13,817 nucleotides of DNA from an uncultured Clostridia bacterium (GCA_947584825.1 CANPWR010000028.1:1-13817), one strand, 5' to 3'. Counted from the stretch's first letter, positions 1 through 7,152 are shown. A program made the numbers and translations. Notes: a model not told the origin generated them from the letters alone.

Positions 1-32
1 GCCGTCTTATTCTCGCTAAAGCTTTTTTTCTT

Positions 33-60
33 CCCCCAGTAGAACTGGGGGATTTCTTTT
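33..60 (+). terminator. Intrinsic terminator-like hairpin at the left edge
   Basis: An 8-bp perfect stem, CCCCCAGT (33-40) with ACTGGGGG (44-51), closes a 3-nt loop and is followed by a T-rich stretch (52-60). It would end a plus-strand transcript entering from outside the window. The tight GC stem beside other hairpins is also what one finds at the ends of IS200/IS605-type elements, so a mobile-element end is an alternative. Confidence 0.55.
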
Positions 61-62
61 AC

Positions 63-131
63 GCCTAAAGGCTACATCGCAAAGAGCCTGCGGCGGCTCG
101 CCGCCCGCCTTTGGGTATTTCCCAAAGGCGG
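63..131. other. GC-rich hairpin cluster, non-coding
   Basis: Several hairpins are packed into about 70 bp of GC-rich DNA inside an AT-rich region. They are GCC/GGC (63-72), two mutually exclusive stems GAGCC/GGCTC (84-88 with 95-99) and GCGGCG/CGCCGC (90-95 with 99-104), and an 11-bp perfect stem 105-115 with 121-131 around the loop TATTT. The last is followed by TTACTTTTA, so it could act as a second weak plus-strand terminator. A small related hairpin GAGC/GCTC recurs at 321-331. No gene is visible. The composition suggests an inserted repeat or the end of an element lying to the left; this is inference. Confidence 0.45.
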
Positions 132-140
132 TTACTTTTA

Positions 141-262
141 TATAACGGCGATTCAAACCTTTATGTTAAATAACAATAGAGATAAAAGTGACGTTGCATC
201 CAATCCTCCTCTGGCTTATTTGTCAGGGGTGGATTTTTTGTATAACGGCGGGTCGAACTTTG
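141..262. repeat. Imperfect direct repeat, copies exactly 100 bp apart
   Basis: TATAACGGCG occurs at 141-150 and at 241-250. The similarity continues imperfectly for about 15 further bases (ATTCAAACCTTTATG against GGTCGAACTTTGATA). The second copy starts right after the T-tract of the terminator module at 188-240. The spacing suggests a duplicated unit of about 100 bp that has drifted. No function can be assigned. Confidence 0.45.
188..240 (+). terminator. Conserved 15-mer plus hairpin plus T-tract module, copy 1
   Basis: GTGACGTTGCATCCA (188-202) runs into a hairpin whose arms are 202-215 and 222-235. That gives 14 positions with only one mismatch and two wobble pairs in plus-strand RNA, a 6-nt loop, and then a run of T (234-239). 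This is the shape of an intrinsic terminator. The same 15-mer, followed by a different hairpin with the same base of stem and again a T-tract, lies on the minus strand at 12959-13008. It is therefore a repeated module, not a one-off terminator. Confidence 0.6.
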
Positions 263-359
263 ATAAAACTTATAATGCGAGATACTGAATATATTTATTT
301 GGCAAAAGAAAAATCACAAAGAGCACGGCTCGCAAAACCTTAATGACCATTGTTATTGG

Positions 360-388
360 TTGACTATTATTGATATTAGTGTTATAAT
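360..388 (+). promoter_or_regulatory. Sigma-A promoter of the 429-1058 gene
   Basis: TTGACT (360-365), a 17-nt spacer and a perfect TATAAT (383-388) predict transcription from about 395, some 34 nt before the ATG at 429. The -35 box contains a TTG that opens the longest reading frame of this gene, so a start there would lie upstream of the transcript. This argues for the internal ATG at 429. Confidence 0.85.
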
Positions 389-428
389 TATTTTAATATT
401 TAAAAGACAATCAGGATTGGGGATAATA

Positions 429-1058
429 ATGAAAAATATAAAACAGGTCTTCCCTATTGTATTTGTTTTAATACTTGCAGTCGGACTTTTCTTTATCGTA
501 AGGGCTAATGACAGACAGACTGAAATGCTGGCAGAAAGCTCTAGCATTGCGTCTGAGCAAGCAAAAACAACTATCAATACTGAGGATACAACTCTTGTTA
601 CAGATGAAAATAAAAACTCAAATGGTGTTTCCGGAGGAACAGCAGTCAAGCATACTAAAAATATTTTTAATATCACACAGAAATCAAAGAATATAGACTA
701 CCCTGTTACCGCAATCATAACGGCTCAAAGAGTTGTTAAATATTTCTTTGATGATTTGAAGAGTAAATTTGTGATCAATAATAAAATCAACAGCTATTAT
801 AAGAAAATCAACAACAAGAAGATTTTTTCCGACAGCACGATATTTTTGACAATTGCCGAGTTTGATAACAGCAATTCAAAGTATTCGATAAGCTCTGTTA
901 AGTACAGCGGAAATCAAATGAATATTGATATAACAGAATCAAGAGCTAAAAAGCCTGATAAAAAGAAATGTAGTAAAATGTTTGCAGTTAAGGTGGCTGA
1001 TAATGACTGTAATGCTAAGGCTATGCAGAAAATTAATGTTAATGTGATAAAAAAATAG
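429..1058 (+). CDS. Small membrane-anchored extracytoplasmic protein, unknown function
   Basis: I do not recognise this 209-residue protein. It opens with MKNIKQ and a hydrophobic segment at about residues 7-24, with no lipobox, so it is probably a signal anchor or uncleaved signal peptide with the body outside the membrane. A Ser/Thr/Asn-rich linker (about 35-75) leads to a Lys- and Asn-rich domain of mixed predicted strand and helix. Two cysteines lie near the C terminus. The start at 429 fits the promoter at 360-388 and a modest GGGGAT ribosome site, and it excludes an in-frame TTG at 360 that lies inside the -35 box. The gene is monocistronic: the L31 promoter begins at its stop codon. 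No sporulation or enzyme motif is visible, and its function is left open. Confidence 0.7.
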   Translation: MKNIKQVFPIVFVLILAVGLFFIVRANDRQTEMLAESSSIASEQAKTTINTEDTTLVTDENKNSNGVSGGTAVKHTKNIFNITQKSKNIDYPVTAIITAQRVVKYFFDDLKSKFVINNKINSYYKKINNKKIFSDSTIFLTIAEFDNSNSKYSISSVKYSGNQMNIDITESRAKKPDKKKCSKMFAVKVADNDCNAKAMQKINVNVIKK

Positions 1059-1096
1059 AAAAAACACTTGCAATTTCATTTTAACTGTGATATACT
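1059..1096 (+). promoter_or_regulatory. Sigma-A promoter of rpmE with A-tract
   Basis: TTGCAA (1068-1073), a 17-nt spacer and TATACT (1091-1096) preceded by TGA (extended -10) form a strong promoter. A run of six A lies just upstream of the -35. Transcription should begin near 1103. The stretch AAAAAACACTTGCAATT (1059-1075) matches 16 of 17 bases with the start of the mazG promoter at 10706-10722. Confidence 0.85.
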
Positions 1097-1102
1097 GTTA
1101 CA

Positions 1103-1195
1103 CGCTGATGATTATTCCATAGAACTACTGTCTAAACTGAAATGATGGGCTTCTATGTGGGTCATAGATTTGATGTTTTGAGAGGAGGATTTGTA
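1103..1195 (+). promoter_or_regulatory. rpmE leader with hairpin, possible L31 autoregulatory site
   Basis: The predicted leader of about 93 nt contains a 6-bp hairpin TCTATG/CATAGA (1152-1157 with 1163-1168) around TGGGT. It ends in an AGAGGAGGA ribosome site (1181-1189). Leaders that bind their own ribosomal protein are known for L31 genes in several bacterial groups. I can see a hairpin here but cannot match it to a described consensus. Confidence 0.3.
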
Positions 1196-1396
1196 ATGAG
1201 AGATGGTATTCATCCTGAGTATGAAGAAACTACTATTACCTGTGCATGCGGTAATGTGATTAATACTCGTTCTACAAAGAAGGATATCAAGGTTGAAATT
1301 TGTTCAAAATGTCACCCTTTCTACACTGGTAAACAGAAACTTACCGATACAGGCGGACGTGTTGACAGATTCAAAAAGCGTTTCAATCTTGATTAG
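1196..1396 (+). CDS. rpmE: 50S ribosomal protein L31, zinc-binding type
   Basis: L31 of the large ribosomal subunit bridges to the small subunit at the central protuberance. The 66-residue product starts MRDGIHPEY. It carries the zinc-binding cysteines CxC (16, 18) and CxxC (36, 39), so it is the zinc-containing (C+) form rather than the zinc-free paralogue made under zinc starvation. It ends with the family's basic GRVDRFKKRF tail. Length and ending are normal. The start at 1196 sits 7 nt after AGGAGG; an in-frame ATG at 1142 has no ribosome site and would add 18 unrelated residues. It is transcribed alone, between the promoter at 1068-1096 and a terminator at 1413-1440. Confidence 0.95.
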   Translation: MRDGIHPEYEETTITCACGNVINTRSTKKDIKVEICSKCHPFYTGKQKLTDTGGRVDRFKKRFNLD

Positions 1397-1412
1397 TAAT
1401 CGAAACAACTTG

Positions 1413-1440
1413 GGGTGGATTATAAAATCCACTCTTTTTA
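1413..1440 (+). terminator. rpmE intrinsic terminator
   Basis: The 7-bp stem GTGGATT/AATCCAC (1415-1421 with 1426-1432) extends by two more pairs to 1413 and 1434 around an ATAA loop, and runs into T1435-1439. A second AT-rich hairpin, AGACAAA/TTTGTCT (1444-1450 with 1460-1466), follows at once and may be a backup. Confidence 0.85.
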
Positions 1441-1493
1441 TTTAGACAAACTTAAAAATTTTGTCTTTAAATTGACTCAAGAAAGGCTCACTT

Positions 1494-2114
1494 ATGAATT
1501 ACACTACAATTAAGGAATCTGCAAAAAGCAGCTTTATCGAAAAAAAATCCGAATTTATCGGTTATATTTGTCCCGTAAAAACAAATGAAGAGGCTGTTGA
1601 ATTTATAAACAAAATTAAGTCTGAGAATCGAAAGGCAAGACATAATGTCTATGCATATGTGTTGAGAGATAACAATACCACTCGCTACAGCGATGACGGA
1701 GAGCCGCAAGGTACCGCAGGTATGCCGGTGCTTGATGTGCTTTTAAAGGAAGGCTTAACGGACGTCTGTGTTGTTGTTACAAGATATTTCGGAGGCATTT
1801 TACTCGGCGGGGGCGGACTTGTCAGAGCCTATTCACACGCTTGCAAACTTGCTGTCGACGCTGCTGTTAAAATGGAAATGCATGAGTGTTTTGAAGTTAC
1901 TATAAGGTTTGACTATTCACTTTACGGTAAGATAGAATATTCCCTTCCCGAATTTGAAATAAAAATGCTGACAGATGAGTTTTCGGATAGTGTAACACTT
2001 AAATTGCTTGTCAAAAAAGATATGTATAATAAGTTAGAAGAAAAGCTACTTGATATTACAAACGGAAAAATTGAAATTTCAAAATCCGAATTGAAATATG
2101 GTGATTTTGCTTGA
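1494..2114 (+). CDS. yvyE: YigZ/IMPACT (UPF0029) family protein
   Basis: The 206-residue protein has the full two-domain layout of the bacterial YigZ/YvyE family. The N-terminal IMPACT domain (about 10-125) carries the hallmark blocks RYSDDGEPQGTAGMP (64-78) and VVTRYFGG (94-101), followed by a glycine-rich LLGGGGLVRAY stretch. The C-terminal part (about 130-203) corresponds to DUF1949, with an EF-G-domain-V-like fold. The cellular role in bacteria is not settled; the eukaryotic relative IMPACT acts on translation control through GCN1. The start at 1494 lies 7 nt after GAAAGG. No clear promoter lies between the rpmE terminator and this gene, so read-through is possible. The symbol follows the Bacillus homologue. 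Confidence 0.9.
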   Translation: MNYTTIKESAKSSFIEKKSEFIGYICPVKTNEEAVEFINKIKSENRKARHNVYAYVLRDNNTTRYSDDGEPQGTAGMPVLDVLLKEGLTDVCVVVTRYFGGILLGGGGLVRAYSHACKLAVDAAVKMEMHECFEVTIRFDYSLYGKIEYSLPEFEIKMLTDEFSDSVTLKLLVKKDMYNKLEEKLLDITNGKIEISKSELKYGDFA

Positions 2115-2206
2115 TAATATGTTATTATTGTCGATTTAAGATTGAATAATGTAAATAAATTATTAACATATTTGAATAAAAAAGGTTTTTCCTGTTTCTT
2201 TCAGTA

Positions 2207-2241
2207 TATAATATTAACATAATCAAAATGTCAGGCGGTGG
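2207..2241 (+). promoter_or_regulatory. Probable -10 box and ribosome site of the dGTPase gene
   Basis: A TATAAT (2207-2212) without a good -35 suggests a transcript starting near 2219. AGGCGGTG (2233-2240) is the only Shine-Dalgarno-like sequence nearby. It lies downstream of the first ATG (2228) and 5 nt before an in-frame ATT at 2246. The rqcP gene in this window uses the same AAGGCGGTG site 6 nt before its ATG. Together these suggest initiation at ATT 2246 rather than ATG 2228. Confidence 0.4.
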
Positions 2242-3229
2242 TACTATTCTACCAAGGGAACAAACAGAATTAATTGAAGAACAAACTCTTTGTGAATATG
2301 CCTGTCTTTCTAAAAATACTAAAGGAAGACTCAGAGACATAAAAAAGTGCGACTTGAGAACTGATTTCCAAAGGGACAGGGACAGAATTTTACACTCGAA
2401 CTCTTTTAGACGTCTTAAACATAAGGCGCAGGTTTTTCTGTTCCCTACCGGCGACCATTACAGAACAAGACTTACTCACACTCTTGAGGTTGCCCAGATT
2501 GCCAGAACAATAGGCAGAGCCTTACGACTTAATGAAGACCTTATTGAAGCCATCGCTCTAGGTCACGATTTGGGACATACACCTTTCGGACATGAGGGAG
2601 AGCGTGTTTTAAACGAGCTTTCTCCCAACGGCTTTAAACACTATGAGCAAAGCCTAAGAGTTGTTGACCACATAGATAAACTCAATCTTACATATGAGGT
2701 CAGAAACGGTATTTTAACGCATACAAACCAGATTGCGGACACAAAAGAAGGTTATGTGGTAAGACTTGCAGACGTTATAGCCTATATAAACCACGACATT
2801 GACGATTCTATAAGAGCGGGCGTTTTGTCCGAAGAAGATATTCCGTCTGATATTTCAAATGTTCTGGGACACTCAAAATCCGAGAGAATTACAACACTTG
2901 TCAAATCTATCGTAAAAAACGGAGCGGAAGACATTCGTATGGACTATGATATAAAGGAAGCTCATGATAAGCTTCACAAGTTTATGTTCGACAGCGTCTA
3001 CACAAATCCAAAATGCAAGTCGGAAGAAGTTAAGGTTAAAGACCTATTAGGAACGCTGTTTCATTATTTCTATAATAATTTTGACAGCGTTATGCCCGAT
3101 CAATACAAAGAACTGGCAAATGTTTTTTCAAAAGAGACGGCAGTTTGCGATTATGTTGCCGGAATGACTGACAGCTATGCAATAAACACCTTCGAAGAAT
3201 TATTTATCCCAAAGGGCTGGAGCGTATAA
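2228..3229 (+). CDS. dgt: dGTPase-like HD-domain deoxynucleotide triphosphohydrolase
   Basis: This is a member of the dGTP triphosphohydrolase family (release of triphosphate from dNTPs), expected in the cytosol. Counting from the ATG at 2228, the metal-binding HD residues are His84 (in RLTHTLEV), His113-Asp114 (in LGHDLGHTPFGH) and Asp182 (in RLADVIAYINHD). The FRRLKHKAQVF block precedes them. The catalytic site looks intact, and at 333 residues it is a usual short Firmicutes form. Start choice is uncertain: ATG 2228 has no ribosome site and would leave a leader of about 9 nt, whereas ATT 2246 has a good site 5 nt away and gives a protein beginning MLPREQTEL, like relatives as I recall them. 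The coordinates keep the ATG. It is followed 56 nt later by dnaG, probably in one transcript. Confidence 0.9.
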   Translation: MSGGGTILPREQTELIEEQTLCEYACLSKNTKGRLRDIKKCDLRTDFQRDRDRILHSNSFRRLKHKAQVFLFPTGDHYRTRLTHTLEVAQIARTIGRALRLNEDLIEAIALGHDLGHTPFGHEGERVLNELSPNGFKHYEQSLRVVDHIDKLNLTYEVRNGILTHTNQIADTKEGYVVRLADVIAYINHDIDDSIRAGVLSEEDIPSDISNVLGHSKSERITTLVKSIVKNGAEDIRMDYDIKEAHDKLHKFMFDSVYTNPKCKSEEVKVKDLLGTLFHYFYNNFDSVMPDQYKELANVFSKETAVCDYVAGMTDSYAINTFEELFIPKGWSV

Positions 3230-3285
3230 AAACCCTTAAACAGTCTGTCAAGGCAGCTTAAATAGATAGAATGGAAGTGATAAAA

Positions 3286-5055
3286 ATGCCGTTTCCTGTT
3301 GACTTTCTGGAAAGACTGAAGGATGCTAACAGAATAGAGGATATAATGTCTAACTATGTTCAGATAAAAAGAGCAGGTTCGGTATCAAAATGCTTATGCC
3401 CTTTTCATTCTGAAAAAACGGCTTCATGCACTATTTATTCCGATACGCAAAGCTTTTACTGCTTTGGATGCGGTGCCGGCGGAGACGTCATAACCTTTAT
3501 TATGAAAATCGAAAACCTCGACTACTTTGAAGCTGTAAAGATGCTTGCTGAACGCAGCGGTATACCGCTCCCTGAAGATTCCTCACGGGGAGACGATACA
3601 GTCAGAAAAAAGCAAAGACTTTATGAGATGAACCGAGAAGCGGCTAGGTTTTTCTTTAATAATCTACGCTCTCCTCAGGGAAGGGTTGGACTTAAATATC
3701 TTATTAACAGAGGTCTGAAGCCTGAAACTATCCAGAAATACGGTCTGGGCTTTGCTGAAAATAAGTGGACAAGCCTTAAAGAGCATATGCTTACAAAGGG
3801 ATTTTTAGAGAACGAGCTTGTCGAGGCAAGTTTGCTTGGACGTTCCCAAAGCGGAAGGACGTATGACTTTTTCAAAAACAGAGTTATGTTTCCTTTCTTT
3901 GATTTAAGGGGTAATGTAATTGCATTCGGGGGCAGAACGCTTGACCCTGATGATAACAGAAAGTATCTGAATTCCAGAGAAACAATTGTTTTTAAAAAGA
4001 ACAAAACCCTGTTTTCCCTTAACTTTGCAAAAGAATCTGCTTTAAAGAAAAAACAGCTTCTCTTATGCGAGGGAAATATGGATGTCATCTCAATGAATCA
4101 GGCTGGCTTTGAAAACACGGTTGCAACCTGCGGAACTGCCATAACCCAAGAACACGCCAGACTGATGTCGCAATACTGCAAAGAAGTAGTAATCTGCTAC
4201 GATTCAGATGCAGCGGGTCAAAAGGCATCAAAAAAGGCTATCGACCTTCTTTCAGAGGTTGGTTTGCAGACAAAAATAATAAAAATGGAAGGTGCTAAAG
4301 ACCCTGACGAATATATAAAGAAATTTGGGGCGACAAGATTTAAGCTTCTTATTGATAAATCGGATAGCGCCGTTGAATTTGAACTTAACAAAGCTAAAGC
4401 GGGTCTTGACATTGAAAACAGCGATATAGACCGTATTGAATATATCAAAAAATGCTATGATATATTTTCTCAGATCGAGAATGATATTGACCGCGAGGTA
4501 TTCATAAAAAGCTATGTAAAAAGAATGAATATTTCCGAAGATAACGCCTTTAGAGAGGTCGAAAGCAGAATCAAGAGGCGGCAAAGCTCCGGCAGACGAA
4601 AACAGTGGCGGCAGCTTTATCAGAATACCGTCTCCCCTGCTATGGATTTAACTCCTGTGTCCACAGCTTTCAATAAAGAAGTAAAATGCGAGGAAGGTGT
4701 GTTGTATTACCTTTATCAGAACCCCGATGAGGCAGACTTCATAAGCAGAATTCTACCTGCTGAAAGCTTTGTTACAGACATCAACAGACGCATTTATTTA
4801 AGCCTACTTTTTAAGATAAAAAACGACCTTGATTTTTCTGTTTCGTCATTCAACAGCGAATTTTCTCCCGATGAGATGGGTAATGTAGCAAATATTATCG
4901 GAAGACGTCGAGAAATTCCTGTTGACAAACAAGTATTAACAGATTATATAAACGTGCTAAATTCGCATAATAATATTAATCAGCAATCTGCTAATGAAAT
5001 GTCAGACGATCAATTGCTTAAATTCACCGAGAAAATGAGAAATGAAAAATCATAG
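3286..5055 (+). CDS. dnaG: DNA primase
   Basis: DnaG makes the RNA primers for DNA replication and docks on the replicative helicase. The 589-residue protein shows the CHC2 zinc-binding domain (C38-x2-H41 and C59-x2-C62) and the catalytic core with RKYLNSRET (225-233). The TOPRIM residues are Glu262 in CEGNMDVI and Asp306/Asp308 in CYDSDAAGQKA. A C-terminal helicase-interaction region follows from about 450. Length is normal for the family. I chose 3286 because GGAAGTGA (3273-3280) lies 5 nt before it; the in-frame ATG at 3271 has no ribosome site. The dnaG-rpoD pair is the conserved core of the macromolecular synthesis operon. Confidence 0.97.
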   Translation: MPFPVDFLERLKDANRIEDIMSNYVQIKRAGSVSKCLCPFHSEKTASCTIYSDTQSFYCFGCGAGGDVITFIMKIENLDYFEAVKMLAERSGIPLPEDSSRGDDTVRKKQRLYEMNREAARFFFNNLRSPQGRVGLKYLINRGLKPETIQKYGLGFAENKWTSLKEHMLTKGFLENELVEASLLGRSQSGRTYDFFKNRVMFPFFDLRGNVIAFGGRTLDPDDNRKYLNSRETIVFKKNKTLFSLNFAKESALKKKQLLLCEGNMDVISMNQAGFENTVATCGTAITQEHARLMSQYCKEVVICYDSDAAGQKASKKAIDLLSEVGLQTKIIKMEGAKDPDEYIKKFGATRFKLLIDKSDSAVEFELNKAKAGLDIENSDIDRIEYIKKCYDIFSQIENDIDREVFIKSYVKRMNISEDNAFREVESRIKRRQSSGRRKQWRQLYQNTVSPAMDLTPVSTAFNKEVKCEEGVLYYLYQNPDEADFISRILPAESFVTDINRRIYLSLLFKIKNDLDFSVSSFNSEFSPDEMGNVANIIGRRREIPVDKQVLTDYINVLNSHNNINQQSANEMSDDQLLKFTEKMRNEKS

Positions 5056-5062
5056 TTATTTC

Positions 5063-5097
5063 AAATTTTATAAGGAAGTTCCTTATTTTAAATTTTT
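5063..5097 (+). terminator. AT-rich hairpin between dnaG and rpoD, weak attenuator or processing site
   Basis: ATAAGGAA (5070-5077) pairs perfectly with TTCCTTAT (5079-5086) on paper around a single G, so the real loop opens the inner pairs. An outer AAATTT/AAATTT stem (5063-5068 with 5090-5095) extends it, and T5093-5097 follow. This could be a leaky terminator or an RNase target that lowers or separates rpoD expression from dnaG. In other bacteria this intergenic region is known as a regulatory point of the operon. Confidence 0.4.
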
Positions 5098-5121
5098 ATG
5101 ATTGGAGATTAGTGATTTACG

Positions 5122-6219
5122 ATGGATAAAAGATTTATTTTAGAGAACCTAATGGAAAAGGGAAAATCTTCAGGAAAACTTTCCACAAAAGACATAACCG
5201 ACGCTTTGGAAAAGCTGGACTATGATGTGGAACAAATGGATGCGTTTTACGATAATTGCGCAGCATTGAATATCGAAATTATCGACGACATTACTCCTGA
5301 TGAAACACTTGACATCACTGCCAGCGATGATGAAAGCTCTGATGAATCTGTTGACATTTCCATATCAACAGAGGGAATTTCTATTGACGACCCGGTAAAA
5401 ATCTACCTGAAAGAAATAGGCAGAGTTCCCCTGCTGACCGCTGAGGACGAGATTCAGCTTGCAGAGCAAATGGGAAGCTCAGATGAAGAAAAAGCGTCAG
5501 AGGCGAGAAAAAAGCTGGCAGAGGCCAATCTGCGTCTAGTTGTATCTATCGCAAAAAGATATGTCGGTCGTGGCATGAGCTTTTTGGATCTTATTCAGGA
5601 AGGCAATTTAGGTCTTATCAAAGCAGTCGAAAAGTTTGACTACACAAAAGGATTTAAATTCTCGACATACGCAACATGGTGGATAAGACAGGCTATTACA
5701 AGGGCTATTGCTGATCAGGCAAGAACTATAAGAATACCTGTTCATATGGTTGAAACAATAACAAAGGTAAAGAAGGTGTCATCACAGCTTCTTCACAAAA
5801 ACGGTCACGACCCAAGCTCTGAGGAAATCGCTCAAGAACTCAATATGCCGGTTGAAAGAGTAAGGGATATTATGAGAATTGCTCAGGATCCTGTTTCACT
5901 TGAAACACCTATAGGCGAGGAAGAGGATTCTCACCTAGGTGACTTTATTCCTGATGATGAAGCGCCTGCTCCTGCAGAAGCCGCTTCAAGAACGCTTTTA
6001 AAAGAACAGCTCAATCAAGTTCTTTCAACTCTTACCGACCGTGAGGAGAAGGTTCTCAGACTTCGTTTCGGTCTTGAGGACGGACGTTCACGAACCCTCG
6101 AAGAAGTAGGTCAAAGATTTAACGTAACTCGTGAACGTATAAGGCAGATAGAAGCAAAAGCACTCAGAAAGCTTCGTCACCCTAACAGAAGCAATAAGGT
6201 TAAGGATTATTTGGATTAA
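5122..6219 (+). CDS. rpoD: RNA polymerase primary sigma factor (sigma-70/sigma-A)
   Basis: The 365-residue housekeeping sigma factor directs RNA polymerase to -35/-10 promoters such as those seen in this window. It has a short region 1.1 (1-55) and an acidic linker (55-85). Region 1.2 follows (DDPVKIYLKEIGRVPLL, 89-105), then region 2 (135-205, with the DLIQEGNLGLIKAVEKFD core-binding block and FSTYATWWIRQAI -10 recognition block). Region 3 spans about 213-290 and region 4 about 297-350, with the TLEEVGQRFNVTRERIRQIE helix-turn-helix for the -35. Length matches Bacillus SigA. The ribosome site is poor: GGAGA (5104-5108) lies 13 nt from the ATG, and no in-frame alternative was found. Confidence 0.97.
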   Translation: MDKRFILENLMEKGKSSGKLSTKDITDALEKLDYDVEQMDAFYDNCAALNIEIIDDITPDETLDITASDDESSDESVDISISTEGISIDDPVKIYLKEIGRVPLLTAEDEIQLAEQMGSSDEEKASEARKKLAEANLRLVVSIAKRYVGRGMSFLDLIQEGNLGLIKAVEKFDYTKGFKFSTYATWWIRQAITRAIADQARTIRIPVHMVETITKVKKVSSQLLHKNGHDPSSEEIAQELNMPVERVRDIMRIAQDPVSLETPIGEEEDSHLGDFIPDDEAPAPAEAASRTLLKEQLNQVLSTLTDREEKVLRLRFGLEDGRSRTLEEVGQRFNVTRERIRQIEAKALRKLRHPNRSNKVKDYLD

Positions 6220-6282
6220 AATCAGCTTACGGGCTTTTTAACTACATAACCCTTACAACACACAAAAGAAAGGCTCGGTTTT

Positions 6283-7140
6283 ATGAAATACAACTCAAAT
6301 AATTCAAATAATGCATATGATGATAATTACGAGCCTGATTATTATGACGATTATGATTATGGCAATAACGATACAAAATCAAATAAAAGACGCCGGAAAG
6401 GTCAAAGACGTAAAAGAATAGTCCTTTGGCTTATCACGCTCGGAATCTTAGCTATTCTCATTGACCTGATTATACTTCTCTATACGGGAAAGATTTGGTT
6501 TAACTCTCCTGCTAGAAAGGAATATCCCGTTCAGGGAATAACAGTATCGTCACTTCAGGGAGCAATAAACTTTAACGCGCTTGAGATAGAAAACGTATCA
6601 TTTGCTTATATTAAAGCAAGTGAGGGAAAAAGTCTAAAGGATACACAGTTCGAGGCTTCGTGGAATAACTCAAAAGACAGCACAGTTAAAACAGGTGCCT
6701 ACCACAAGCTTTCTTTTAGCGAAGACGGAAAATCTCAGGCTGAGAATTTTATTCAAACTGTTGGAAAAATTTCAAATGACGGGTATAGACTTCTCCCTGC
6801 AGTTGAAGTAACTAAAAGCGGAATGTCGCTTGCATATTCACCAGAAAAGGATACCGTTGTGAGTATATTAAAAGAATACTGCAAAGCAATAAAAGATGAA
6901 TACGCAGTAAATCCGATCATAATTACCGGAGATAAATTCTACAAGGAATATCTAAAAGATGACTTTGCAGGATATAGGCTATGGATAATAGACCTTTTCT
7001 CAAAGCCTGATTCTATTAGCTGGAGTCTCTGGAACTACAGTCCAAGAGGAAAATTAAACGGCACGTCAAATTCAAATAACTATATTGATTTAAGCGTCTT
7101 TAACGGCGACAGACAGGATTTTGTTAAACTTCAATATTAA
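6283..7140 (+). CDS. Membrane-anchored GH25-fold protein with degenerate active site
   Basis: This is a 285-residue type II membrane protein. A cytoplasmic tail rich in Asn, Asp and Tyr (1-30) is followed by a basic stretch (35-45), one transmembrane helix (about 46-68) and an outside domain (82-285) resembling glycosyl hydrolase family 25 lysozymes. Family landmarks are GITVSSLQG (85-93), IKASEG (110-115), GAYHKLSF (138-145), LLPAVEV (170-176), SLWNYSPRGKLNG (248-260) and YIDLSVFNG (267-275). In active members the first block has Asp (GIDVS) and the fourth has Asp-x-Glu. Here they read Thr87 and Glu175-x-Thr177; only the late Asp269 is kept. It is therefore probably a non-catalytic cell-wall-binding or scaffold protein, by inference. 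It starts 9 nt after GAAAGG, follows rpoD by 63 nt and ends at a strong terminator. Confidence 0.8.
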   Translation: MKYNSNNSNNAYDDNYEPDYYDDYDYGNNDTKSNKRRRKGQRRKRIVLWLITLGILAILIDLIILLYTGKIWFNSPARKEYPVQGITVSSLQGAINFNALEIENVSFAYIKASEGKSLKDTQFEASWNNSKDSTVKTGAYHKLSFSEDGKSQAENFIQTVGKISNDGYRLLPAVEVTKSGMSLAYSPEKDTVVSILKEYCKAIKDEYAVNPIIITGDKFYKEYLKDDFAGYRLWIIDLFSKPDSISWSLWNYSPRGKLNGTSNSNNYIDLSVFNGDRQDFVKLQY

Positions 7141-7152
7141 ATATAATTTTTT

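Noticed and set aside
241..262. CGGGTCGAAC resembling a tRNA T-arm
   Set aside because: There is no acceptor, D or anticodon arm around it, and the similarity is part of the direct repeat.
360..428. Upstream extension of the 429-1058 gene to a TTG at 360
   Set aside because: The TTG is part of the -35 box and lies upstream of the predicted transcript start.
2116..2172. AT-rich nested hairpin after the YigZ-family gene (AATATGTTA with TAACATATT)
   Set aside because: The arms are 39 nt apart, almost all A and T, and no U-tract follows. It is too likely by chance in this composition.
3675..4088. 137-codon minus-strand frame inside dnaG (also 4218-4448 and 4252-4584)
   Set aside because: These frames are antisense shadows of dnaG with no ribosome site or family features.
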